NCBI GenBank assembly: GCA_015064425.1
Contig: SVSF01000084.1
Location: 1-7,850 of the forward strand
From: Oscillospiraceae bacterium
GTDB lineage: Bacteria > Bacillota_A > Clostridia > Oscillospirales > CAG-272
Length of the DNA stretch: 7,850 bases
Reading direction: 5' to 3'
In this document: one piece after another, positions 1 to 6,374 of the stretch
How the letters are laid out: each line of letters opens with the position of its first letter
Position numbering within the stretch: position 1 is the first letter of the stretch
Position numbers and translations under genes: made by a program
Notes under the pieces: model-generated
The model's input: the letters and a program-made list of their open reading frames with translations, nothing else
What the model was told of the DNA's origin: nothing
Database searches by the model: none

Positions 1-172
1 CACCGTATATCCCAAGAGACTCTGCGAAAACGCTACCTACCTTGTACATGACGTGGATGGTGTTGTTGCCGACTATGAGATAAGTGGTAAGGACTTTATG
101 GAAAAGGGTATCACAGTCACTGCAAAGGACGTCCCCACAGCTCCTTTGTTTACTTACAAAAAGATCCGATAA
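1..172 (+). CDS. GH36-like alpha-galactosidase paralogue, C-terminal fragment (cut by the window edge)
   Basis: Reading from base 2, 56 codons end at a TAA at 170-172. The peptide matches the C-termini of the two complete glycosidases downstream almost block for block: TVYPxRL, YLVHDxDG, a shared EISGKDFMEKG block, and a closing APLFTYKKI followed by one extra Arg. It is therefore the end of a third paralogue whose catalytic part lies to the left of the window. In this family the region belongs to the C-terminal beta-sandwich and not to the catalytic barrel. No frameshift is seen in the visible part, and a strong terminator follows 13 bases after the stop, so it is probably an intact gene truncated only by the window. 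The enzyme role is inferred from its paralogues; its active site cannot be inspected here. Confidence 0.88.
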   Translation, partial: TVYPKRLCENATYLVHDVDGVVADYEISGKDFMEKGITVTAKDVPTAPLFTYKKIR

Positions 173-185
173 AAAACACAGATTT

Positions 186-213
186 CCCTGCGCCCATGGG
201 CGCAGGGTTTTTT
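186..213 (+). terminator. intrinsic terminator of the first glycosidase gene
   Basis: A perfect 22-base palindrome at 186-207 (arms CCCTGCGCC and GGCGCAGGG, central CATG) is followed at once by six T residues (208-213). A GC-rich stem with a U-tract directly behind a stop codon is the standard rho-independent form. Confidence 0.93.
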
Positions 214-237
214 GCCGACGGGATCATCACCTAAAAA

Positions 238-260
238 GTTATGCTGTTTTTGTGCATAAC
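238..260. promoter_or_regulatory. inverted repeat, candidate activator site upstream of the 688-residue glycosidase
   Basis: GTTATGC (238-244) and GCATAAC (254-260) form a perfect 7-bp inverted repeat with a 9-base spacer. It lies 36 bases upstream of the -35 box at 297, centred about 83 bases before the predicted start of transcription, a typical place for an activator dimer. No T-tract follows, so it is not a terminator. The binding protein is unknown and no regulator gene lies in the window. Function is inference from geometry. Confidence 0.4.
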
Positions 261-296
261 CCACAAATATTTTTTTGGATTCGTTTATTCAACATA

Positions 297-325
297 TTGA
301 CAAACTTACGCCGTACCACTAAAAT
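297..325 (+). promoter_or_regulatory. SigA-type promoter of the 688-residue glycosidase gene
   Basis: A perfect -35 box TTGACA (297-302), a 17-base spacer and TAAAAT (320-325, five of six consensus bases) make a near-ideal housekeeping promoter. Transcription should begin near 332, giving a leader of about 43 bases ahead of AAGGAG (364-369) and the ATG at 375. This shows that the gene is transcribed independently of the upstream paralogue. Confidence 0.82.
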
Positions 326-374
326 ATATGTAACGAATACGGTATCTAAAATTAAACTACAGTAAGGAGAAAAA

Positions 375-2441
375 ATGTACAATACCGATTTTTTAAGGAG
401 ATATTCCGACTGCGACTCTGCGGAAGCGTGGCTGTCGGAGCATATATTAAACAAAAATGAGCCCCCCGTAAGCTTCAGCGCGAACGGAACAAGCTCACAC
501 GAAATGAACTGGGAGAAAAACGTCGGAAAAACTGTGACCGTGACCGACTACGAAAAGACCGCCACCCCGGTAAAACGCAGTTATTTTATAGTTGAATATA
601 CGGAAAAGACCTACGGATTGAAGGTGGAGCTCAAAGTAACGAGCTATCCCCTCTTCCCTGCTGTTGAATACTCCGCGGTACTCACAAATATCTCCGAGTC
701 CAATTCCCCCGAAATAAAAGACCTTATGGCTATTGACCATCCCATAATAGAATGTAAAAACAGCGTATTGCTTCACAGCTTCAGAGGCGGTTTTTACAGC
801 CCCGATGCATATACTCCTATGGAGAAAGTTCTCCGCGCCGGAGATTCAAGTCATTTTCAAGGAACGACCGGAAGATGTACTGAAGAGTATATGAACAACT
901 TTAACGTTGAGGACAAAGAAGCAGGTAAGGGCGTAGTTGCGGTAACGAGCTGGCCCGGAAAATGGAAAACAGATTTTTCTGTTAAAGACGGTGAAGTCCG
1001 CCTCAGCTCCGGCGAATTTTTGACAGATTTCGTGCTCTTCTCCGGCGAGAGCTTCCGTACTCCGGTAATAGTACTTATGTTCTACAAGGGCGAGCATGCA
1101 GATGCGCAGAATATGTACCGCCGTTGGCTCTACACTCACAACATTATGAGAAATCAGGGTGTAAGAGAAGGCGTAAGAGCATTACTCTGCATTATAGACA
1201 GCTATCCTCAGGTAAAAGGAAACGGCGTTGATGACGTTTTCAATATTAAAAAGCTCAAGGAAACAGGACTTACCGAAGTAATTGACGATTTCTGTCAGGA
1301 TACCGGATGGTATCCCTGCGACGACTGGACGCATACCGGCAACTGGTATCCCGATCCCGAAAGATATCCCGACGGAATGGGTGTTGTAGGCGAAGCCGCT
1401 CACGAAGCAGGTCTGCAATATCACGTATGGTTTGAGCCCGAAAGACTCCGTGCGTGGAACAGAAGCACCGTTGATCTTAGAAATGCGATTATAGGCATTT
1501 ACAACGGAGATGACGGACGTCCGCATTTTAAACCTTCAAGAGAACTAAGACAGCACGACACGGCGCTCATCAACTACGCTATTCCCGAGGCGGTAGACTA
1601 CACAATAGAATGGGTAAACAAATTGCTTGACGAAGGTAAGATAGATATATACCGTCAGGATTACAACATTCAGCCAGCGCCATTCTGGGATGCTTACGAT
1701 GAACATATAACAAAAGAGCTCGGAATTCCCCGTTGGGGCATTACCGAAGAGAAGTATACCGCAGGTATGTTGAGATTCTGGCAGTCTATTATTGAACGTC
1801 ATCCCGGTATGCCTATCGACAACTGTGCAGGCGGAGGAATGAGACTCGATCTTGAAATATGCAGATATTCCTTCCCTCACACAAGAACAGACTGGTGGTT
1901 CAATCTTGAAAACTCCCAGGATCATACCTACGGAGCGGCACAGTGTCTCGTTCTTATGGGCGGTGCCTGCCCCCAGAATGCGGCAATAGCAGGATCTGAG
2001 GTCTACGACAAGTATCAGTGGCGTACACAGACTACCACAAGCACGGGCTACGGCTTTAACTTTATAAATAACATCTCTCAGAAATCCATCGACGGTATGC
2101 TCGAAAGCGGAAGAGCGTGGAGAAGGTTCGCAAATTATCTGTTCTACGACTTCTACCCCCTCACTCCTTACAATAAGTCTTTGGATGCGGTAATAGCTTT
2201 TGAATACGACTCACCCGAAAAGGGAGAGGGTATGATAGTAAGCTATCTCCGTCCCGAAGCAGAAGGAGAGTTTACGGTATATCCCACTCATCTCTGCGAG
2301 GATGCAAAATATCTCGTTCACGATGAAGACAGCGCAGTTCCCGATTACGAGATAAGCGGTAAGGACTTTATGGAAAAGGGACTCTGCTTCAAGGCAGAAA
2401 AGAAAGCGGTAGCTCCTTTGTTTACTTACAAAAAAATATAA
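375..2441 (+). CDS. GH36-like (clan GH-D) alpha-galactosidase family protein, paralogue A, 688 aa
   Basis: Probable retaining glycosidase that removes alpha-linked galactose or a related residue. Order of parts: N-terminal beta-sandwich (about 1-250), (beta/alpha)8 barrel (about 265-590), small C-terminal beta domain (to 688). Visible barrel motifs are D309-T-G-W-Y, WFEPERL (352-358), IYRQDYN with D429 as predicted nucleophile, IDNCAGGG (481-488), and HTRTDWW with D506 as predicted acid/base. There is no signal peptide or membrane segment, so it is probably cytoplasmic. The start is fixed by AAGGAG five bases before the ATG. It has its own promoter and terminator. Compared with its 690-residue neighbour, the pocket motif reads DNCAGGG instead of DSCASGG, so the substrate may differ. 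Exact specificity (galactose, N-acetylgalactosamine or other) cannot be read from sequence. Family assignment is confident; activity is inferred. Confidence 0.88.
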   Translation: MYNTDFLRRYSDCDSAEAWLSEHILNKNEPPVSFSANGTSSHEMNWEKNVGKTVTVTDYEKTATPVKRSYFIVEYTEKTYGLKVELKVTSYPLFPAVEYSAVLTNISESNSPEIKDLMAIDHPIIECKNSVLLHSFRGGFYSPDAYTPMEKVLRAGDSSHFQGTTGRCTEEYMNNFNVEDKEAGKGVVAVTSWPGKWKTDFSVKDGEVRLSSGEFLTDFVLFSGESFRTPVIVLMFYKGEHADAQNMYRRWLYTHNIMRNQGVREGVRALLCIIDSYPQVKGNGVDDVFNIKKLKETGLTEVIDDFCQDTGWYPCDDWTHTGNWYPDPERYPDGMGVVGEAAHEAGLQYHVWFEPERLRAWNRSTVDLRNAIIGIYNGDDGRPHFKPSRELRQHDTALINYAIPEAVDYTIEWVNKLLDEGKIDIYRQDYNIQPAPFWDAYDEHITKELGIPRWGITEEKYTAGMLRFWQSIIERHPGMPIDNCAGGGMRLDLEICRYSFPHTRTDWWFNLENSQDHTYGAAQCLVLMGGACPQNAAIAGSEVYDKYQWRTQTTTSTGYGFNFINNISQKSIDGMLESGRAWRRFANYLFYDFYPLTPYNKSLDAVIAFEYDSPEKGEGMIVSYLRPEAEGEFTVYPTHLCEDAKYLVHDEDSAVPDYEISGKDFMEKGLCFKAEKKAVAPLFTYKKI

Positions 2442-2450
2442 GATCACATC

Positions 2451-2483
2451 AGCGAAGGGATAGGATCCCTTCGCTGAATTTTT
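2451..2483 (+). terminator. intrinsic terminator after paralogue A
   Basis: Arms AGCGAAGGGAT (2451-2461) and ATCCCTTCGCT (2465-2475) give an 11-bp stem with a 3-base loop, followed by GAATTTTT. It begins 9 bases after the TAA stop at 2439-2441. The U-tract is slightly offset from the stem but the hairpin is strong. Confidence 0.85.
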
Positions 2484-2518
2484 AGGCAAACAGAAGCAAT
2501 ATCATACATTATTTTTGC

Positions 2519-2562
2519 AACATTATCAAAGTTATGTTAAATATTCCGTTGTATAATATAAT
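2519..2562 (+). promoter_or_regulatory. promoter of the 690-residue glycosidase gene, with an inverted repeat in the -35 region
   Basis: Two overlapping perfect -10 boxes TATAAT lie at 2552-2557 and 2557-2562. No good -35 box sits 16-18 bases upstream. Instead, AACAT (2519-2523) and ATGTT (2534-2538) form a 5-bp inverted repeat with a 10-base spacer across that position. A perfect -10 with a poor -35 is the pattern of an activator-dependent promoter, so this copy may be more tightly controlled than paralogue A. The ribosome binding site GGAGG (2577-2581) lies six bases before the ATG at 2588. Confidence 0.6.
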
Positions 2563-2587
2563 CAGTTAAATACGATGGAGGACAGCA

Positions 2588-4660
2588 ATGAACACATCTG
2601 AATTTTTGGAAAAATATTCCGATACCGAGTCATACGGAAAATGGATATCCGATCATATAAAAAGCAAAAATGACCCACCGCTCAGCTTCAATATAGGCCT
2701 AATGCCTTCTTCCGAGCTTCAATGGGAAAAGCAGGTGGGTAAAACACACACAGTCACCGATTATGAAAAGACCGACAGACCCGTAAAAAGGCATTGGTAT
2801 ATGATAAGCTATACCGCAAAGGATGCAGGGATAAAAGTAAATATGAAGGTAACGTATTATCCGGATTATCCCGTAGTTGAATACGCTCCTGTCATTACCA
2901 ATATTGCGAAAACGAACTCTCCTTTGATAAAAGATGTTCTTGCAATGGGTTCCCCCGTTATAGAGAACAGTTCCGAGATCTTACTCCACACCTTCAAAGG
3001 TTCTGTAATAGATCCAGATGAATACCACCCCTATGAGCATATACTGACCGAGAGCTCAAGCAAGCATATTGAAGTAACGAGAGGTGTCCCTTCTGCCGAA
3101 TTTATGCCAAATTTCAATTTCGAGGATAAAGCATCGCAAAAAGGCGTTATTGCAGTTCTCGGATGGCAGGGCAAATGGAAAGCTGATTTTGAGCTCAAAA
3201 ACGGATGCTCATACCTCAATGCGGGGGAATACAGAACGGAATTCGTACTTCTTCCAAATGAAAGCTACAAGGCTCCCATAATGATACTTTTGTTCTACAA
3301 GGGCGAGCACATAGACGGGCAGAACGTCTACCGTCGTTGGCTGTATGATCATAACATAATGAGGGAGCAAGGTGTAAGAGATGGCTCGCGTGTTATGCTT
3401 TGCATAAGCGACTATTATTACCCTTCAAGAGAAGGAAACGGTCACGACGACGTGTATAATATCGAAAAACTCAAGGAAACAGGGCTCAACGAATATATCG
3501 ATGAATTCTGTCAGGATGCAGGCTGGTACAATTCTTACGGCGACTGGCACAATACGGGCAACTGGTATCCCGATCCCGAAAGATACCCCGACGGAATGGG
3601 AGTAGTGGGTGAAGCCTGCAAAAAGGCGGGAATACTTTACCACGTATGGTTTGAACCCGAAAGACTACGCACCTGGACTAAAGAAACGATAGACCTTAAA
3701 GATGCTATAATAGGATGCCACAAGGGAGATGACGGACAATATCACTTTACAGAACCTTGCGACTTAAAACGTGGAGAGACGGTACTCACAAACTACGCTA
3801 TACCGAAGGCGGTAAATTATACCATCGAGTGGGTCAACAGACTTATAGACGAGTTCAAAATAGGCATATACCGCCAGGATTGCAATATTGAGCCGGGCAA
3901 CTATTGGGATGCATACGATGAAAAAATGAGCCGTGAGATGGGCATTCCCCGATACGGGCTCACGGAAGAAAAGCATTGCAAAGGTTATATGAGACTGTGG
4001 CAGTCCGTTATCGACCGCCACCCGGGCATATTGATAGATTCCTGTGCCTCGGGCGGTATGAGACACGACATAGAGACAATAAGATATTCCTACCCTCATA
4101 CAAGAACAGACTGGTGGAATATATTGGAGAACACTCAGGATCATACCTATGGAGCAGCGCAATGGCTTGTTCTTATGGGAGGCGCCTGTCCCCAGACGGC
4201 GTCCCTCACGCCTCCGGACAGCTTTGATCCCTATCAGTGGCGCTCGGAAACAGTAACAAGTACCGCATTCGGATTCAATTTTCTGAATCCTATGACGGAT
4301 GAAAAGATCGAGACCATAAAGCAGGTGATACGAAATTGGAAGCGTTTCGCCTCCTATATGCTATACGATTTCTATCCGCTTACACCTTACGATCAATCAA
4401 AAGCTTCCGTATGTGCGTTTGAATATGATTCTCCCGAGAAGGGCGAGGGAATGCTTATCGTTTATCTCCGTCCCGAGTTTAAAGGAGAGTTCACGGTATA
4501 TCCCACAAGGCTCTCCAAAAACGAAAAATACCTCGTACACGACGAGGACGGACTTATTCCCGATATCGAAATAAGCGGTAAAGACTTTATGGAAAAGGGT
4601 ATAAAAGTAGAAAGTGGAGATAAAGCTACGGCACCCTGGTTTACCTACAAGAGAATATAA
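2588..4660 (+). CDS. GH36-like (clan GH-D) alpha-galactosidase family protein, paralogue B, 690 aa
   Basis: Full-length paralogue of the preceding gene, colinear over its whole length, with the same N-terminal sandwich, (beta/alpha)8 barrel and C-terminal beta domain. Barrel motifs are D310-A-G-W-Y, WFEPERL (354-360), IYRQDCN with D431 as predicted nucleophile, IDSCASGG (483-490, the form I know as usual for this branch), and HTRTDWW with D508 as predicted acid/base. It differs from paralogue A by a rewritten loop after the GWY motif (NSYGDW against PCDDW), Cys for Tyr just after the nucleophile, and Trp for Cys in the AAQWLVLMGG block (526). No signal peptide is seen, so the protein is probably intracellular. 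GGAGG six bases before the ATG supports the start. The gene has its own promoter and ends in a terminator shared with the convergent gene. Substrate is not determinable by reading. Confidence 0.88.
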   Translation: MNTSEFLEKYSDTESYGKWISDHIKSKNDPPLSFNIGLMPSSELQWEKQVGKTHTVTDYEKTDRPVKRHWYMISYTAKDAGIKVNMKVTYYPDYPVVEYAPVITNIAKTNSPLIKDVLAMGSPVIENSSEILLHTFKGSVIDPDEYHPYEHILTESSSKHIEVTRGVPSAEFMPNFNFEDKASQKGVIAVLGWQGKWKADFELKNGCSYLNAGEYRTEFVLLPNESYKAPIMILLFYKGEHIDGQNVYRRWLYDHNIMREQGVRDGSRVMLCISDYYYPSREGNGHDDVYNIEKLKETGLNEYIDEFCQDAGWYNSYGDWHNTGNWYPDPERYPDGMGVVGEACKKAGILYHVWFEPERLRTWTKETIDLKDAIIGCHKGDDGQYHFTEPCDLKRGETVLTNYAIPKAVNYTIEWVNRLIDEFKIGIYRQDCNIEPGNYWDAYDEKMSREMGIPRYGLTEEKHCKGYMRLWQSVIDRHPGILIDSCASGGMRHDIETIRYSYPHTRTDWWNILENTQDHTYGAAQWLVLMGGACPQTASLTPPDSFDPYQWRSETVTSTAFGFNFLNPMTDEKIETIKQVIRNWKRFASYMLYDFYPLTPYDQSKASVCAFEYDSPEKGEGMLIVYLRPEFKGEFTVYPTRLSKNEKYLVHDEDGLIPDIEISGKDFMEKGIKVESGDKATAPWFTYKRI

Positions 4661-4685
4661 AAAAGAGGCGTAAAGCCTCTTTTTT
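4659..4685. terminator. bidirectional intrinsic terminator between convergent genes
   Basis: The arms AAAAAAGAGGC (4659-4669) and GCCTCTTTTTT (4675-4685) surround the loop GTAAA. Read on either strand, the GAGGC/GCCTC stem is followed by six or more U residues, so it can stop transcription from both sides. Its A/T ends overlap the stop codon of paralogue B by two bases and that of the convergent 100-residue gene by two bases. Confidence 0.9.
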
Positions 4686-4986
4686 ATTTATTAAGTTTAT
4701 CAAGCCAGAAAAGACCGATATCCATAGCATCGTACAGTCCGTTTTTATCAAACTGTTTTGCTATGCGCTCTGTGGGAGATTTGCTTTGGTCTGTGCTTAC
4801 GATCTGAACAAGTATTCTGTCGGGTATTTCTACGTCCTTGCCATCGGTAGACTTGATCGTCTTATTGGTAAGTATAAGCATGAAAAGATAATACTTGTTG
4901 CTCATATCCCCGTAGCATATTGCATTCTTTTCTCTTACAAAGGGTTTGCCCTTGTACATTATATAATTTTTGGTCTCCGTTGCCAT
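4684..4986 (-). CDS. conserved-looking small protein of unknown function, 100 aa
   Basis: I do not recognise a function. I recall, without being able to check, similar roughly 100-residue hypothetical proteins in Clostridia. The protein has no signal peptide or membrane helix. It begins with a mixed strand-forming stretch containing YKGKPFVR (11-18) and YGDMS (25-29), then a hydrophobic strand (about 32-40), a charged turn, a second strand (RILVQIVS, 57-64), and a C-terminal part ending GLYDAMDIGLFWLDKL (83-98), which is likely a helix. It looks like a small soluble alpha/beta protein. The gene is real: AGGAGGT lies four bases before the ATG, a good promoter lies upstream (5020-5048), and a terminator lies at its stop. 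It lies 82 bases downstream of tmcAL on the same strand and could also receive read-through from it. Confidence 0.8.
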   Translation of the reverse strand: MATETKNYIMYKGKPFVREKNAICYGDMSNKYYLFMLILTNKTIKSTDGKDVEIPDRILVQIVSTDQSKSPTERIAKQFDKNGLYDAMDIGLFWLDKLNK

Positions 4987-5019
4987 AACGACCTCCTATA
5001 ATTCTTTCTTATTGGTACT

Positions 5020-5048
5020 ATTATACACGAAAAACATCCGTAAATCAA
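5020..5048 (-). promoter_or_regulatory. SigA-type promoter of the 100-residue protein gene
   Basis: On the minus strand TTGATT (5048-5043) and a perfect TATAAT (5025-5020) are 17 bases apart. Transcription should start near 5013, leaving a leader of about 27 bases with AGGAGGT at 4997-4991. It lies just after the tmcAL stop codon, so the small gene can be expressed by itself. Confidence 0.78.
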
Positions 5049-5057
5049 TAGCAGATG

Positions 5058-5092
5058 AAAAATCAGATCTATTTATGTATATACGGAGATCT
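5058..5092 (-). terminator. weak candidate terminator of tmcAL
   Basis: On the minus strand AGATCT (5092-5087) can pair with a second AGATCT (5070-5065) across a 16-base loop, followed by GA and five T residues (5062-5058). The stem is short, the loop is long, and the hairpin includes the last tmcAL codons and its TAG stop. Termination may be partial or absent. Confidence 0.28.
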
Positions 5093-6223
5093 TATTCGTT
5101 TGTCGATACTATTTCCCGAATATTCAAAAGCGAGAAAATATAATTTTTCAGCCTCGGCTGCTTTTTCGAATCGGGATCTCAATTTTATTCCGCAGCGCTT
5201 GTAGTGGGCTGCTTTCGTCAGTACTCTTATTTTGGAGCCTTTTACTATTTCCTTAAACGTCTTACTTCCCGATGCTTTCATCGCAAGAAGCTGAGTATAT
5301 ATCGGCTCTTCCTTTAGATCTTTTTCTTTTATCTTCAGTAATGAGTACAGGATCATGCGTCTTATTCTGGCATTTGTGTATTTCTTTACCGAGCACATAC
5401 GGTAGAGTCCCTCAAGGTCAAGCGTGTTTTCCGCCGCATTGCATATCCTGCTCTCAAATCCGCCTCCCATTTCGGCATACTTTTTGAACTGCTTTGCATC
5501 AGTAAATCTGAGAGTTCCTATTATGTATGGAGAGATACTTTTTTCTGTAACAGGTCTGTATTCTTTAAGAATATCAAGACAAGATTCAGGGATCTGGTCA
5601 TTCAAAGTTTCCGAACAGTTAAAATACATCTCTCTTGATACCGTTGCGCTATGTTCCGTCTCTCGCTTTATGACAAACAGTTCAGGATGAAAGTCTTCCC
5701 TGCCCATCGCCTTAAGATATTCAAGAGCGAGAATATCATTTGACGTTAATAAAATATCTTCTCCAAACATCTCTTTATAGCATTCACTTTGAACTTCAGC
5801 ATAGGACATGGGACTGTTTTTTGACTTATCAAGACGTTTTTCGAGGAATTTGCAGAACTCCTCGCTTATACATCTTTCGGCGCACAGACACAATTTTTCT
5901 ACGTTTCCCGACTCGCTTCCGAAACAAAGAACGTCTATGCAGTTAAGCTTTTTAAGAGTCCTTATCGCACCTGTGGCAAAAAATTCCGCACTTCCGCAGG
6001 AGTAAGGATATGGCAATTCAAGTACGAGATCCGCACCGCAAAGGACCGCGGCCTTCGCCCTCTCGTACTTAGGCAGAATGGCAAAACTTCCACGTTGTAC
6101 AAAACTACCGCTCATAAGTGATATGATATATGAGTCGGGATACTTCTCTTTTATCATATCGATCTGAAGCTTGTGCCCCTTGTGAAATGGGTTGTATTCA
6201 CATATTACCGCTACAAATTTCAT
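5069..6223 (-). CDS. tmcAL: TmcAL, tRNA(Met) cytidine acetate ligase (YlbM family), 384 aa
   Basis: The family activates acetate with ATP to acetyl-AMP and transfers the acetyl group to the wobble cytidine (ac4C34) of elongator tRNA(Met), which protects accurate AUG decoding. The N-terminal nucleotidyltransferase fold shows NPFHKGH (11-17), whose HxGH signature binds ATP, then SGSFVQRG (38-45), PKYERAKAA (51-59), LVLELPY (66-72), FGSESGN (101-107) and SNDILALEYLKA (161-172). SATxxR (192-197) follows, and KKYTNARIRRM (280-290) lies in the helical C-terminal part. The loop before SATxxR looks about ten residues shorter than in the Bacillus subtilis protein as I remember it, and total length is slightly below the usual 400 or so. 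The upstream GGGGGAA is an imperfect ribosome binding site, seven or eight bases from the ATG. The protein is cytoplasmic. The gene is divergent from ackA, which handles the same acetate pool. Confidence 0.93.
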   Translation of the reverse strand: MKFVAVICEYNPFHKGHKLQIDMIKEKYPDSYIISLMSGSFVQRGSFAILPKYERAKAAVLCGADLVLELPYPYSCGSAEFFATGAIRTLKKLNCIDVLCFGSESGNVEKLCLCAERCISEEFCKFLEKRLDKSKNSPMSYAEVQSECYKEMFGEDILLTSNDILALEYLKAMGREDFHPELFVIKRETEHSATVSREMYFNCSETLNDQIPESCLDILKEYRPVTEKSISPYIIGTLRFTDAKQFKKYAEMGGGFESRICNAAENTLDLEGLYRMCSVKKYTNARIRRMILYSLLKIKEKDLKEEPIYTQLLAMKASGSKTFKEIVKGSKIRVLTKAAHYKRCGIKLRSRFEKAAEAEKLYFLAFEYSGNSIDKRIRSPYIHK

Positions 6224-6226
6224 CAG

Positions 6227-6273
6227 TTCCCCCGTATTATCGGGAATTTTTTCTTTTATGTCTTGTAATTCCC
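6227..6273 (-). promoter_or_regulatory. tmcAL leader with two competing hairpins at the ribosome binding site
   Basis: In transcript order on the minus strand the leader contains GGGAATT (6273-6267), AATTCCC (6248-6242), and GGGAA of the ribosome binding site (6231-6227). The middle segment can pair either with the first (7 bp, 18-base loop) or, through TTCCC, with the last (5 bp, 10-base loop). The second pairing would hide the ribosome binding site; the first would free it. This is pattern-based inference; the stems are modest. Confidence 0.33.
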
Positions 6274-6286
6274 TCGAAATTATTAT

Positions 6287-6314
6287 ATAATAAGATGTTG
6301 AATTATGTTTTCAA
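6287..6314 (-). promoter_or_regulatory. promoter of tmcAL
   Basis: On the minus strand TTGAAA (6314-6309) and TATTAT (6292-6287) are separated by 16 bases; each matches five of six consensus bases. A perfect TATAAT is also present in the same A/T-rich stretch (6288-6283), but at a poorer distance of 20 bases or more. Transcription should begin near 6280, giving a leader of about 57 bases. Confidence 0.6.
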
Positions 6315-6317
6315 CAT
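6295..6317. promoter_or_regulatory. candidate operator shared by the divergent tmcAL and ackA promoters
   Basis: ATGTTGAA (6295-6302) and TTCAACAT (6310-6317) form a perfect 8-bp inverted repeat with a 7-base spacer. It contains the predicted -35 boxes of both divergent genes. Symmetry continues outward imperfectly as A/T-rich arms (TATATAAT on the left, ATTATATA on the right). A dimeric regulator bound here would touch both promoters. The regulator is not identifiable from this window. Confidence 0.45.
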
Positions 6318-6324
6318 ATATTAT
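6298..6324 (+). promoter_or_regulatory. probable promoter of ackA
   Basis: TTGAAT (6298-6303) and TATTAT (6319-6324) are 15 bases apart, which is a short spacer. TATATA at 6322-6327, with an 18-base spacer, is the alternative -10. The exact -10 is uncertain because the stretch is all A/T. The leader would be roughly 40-45 bases, with GGAGG at 6363-6367 before the ATG at 6375. Confidence 0.42.
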
Positions 6325-6374
6325 ATAGCTTTCTTTTAAAAAATACAATATAAGATTTTAACGGAGGAAAACTA

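Noticed and set aside
311..342. CCGTA (311-315) and TACGG (338-342) as an operator over the paralogue A promoter
   Set aside because: Five-base arms with a 22-base spacer are expected by chance in a region of this size.
3764..4162. Minus-strand open frame of 132 codons opposite paralogue B, with a similar one opposite paralogue A at 1545-1925
   Set aside because: They mirror each other only because the coding strands are homologous. Neither has a ribosome binding site or a plausible protein composition.
6227..6254. Plus-strand intrinsic terminator (TTCCC hairpin followed by a T-run)
   Set aside because: No plus-strand gene or promoter lies upstream to need it; the same bases make better sense as part of the tmcAL leader on the minus strand.
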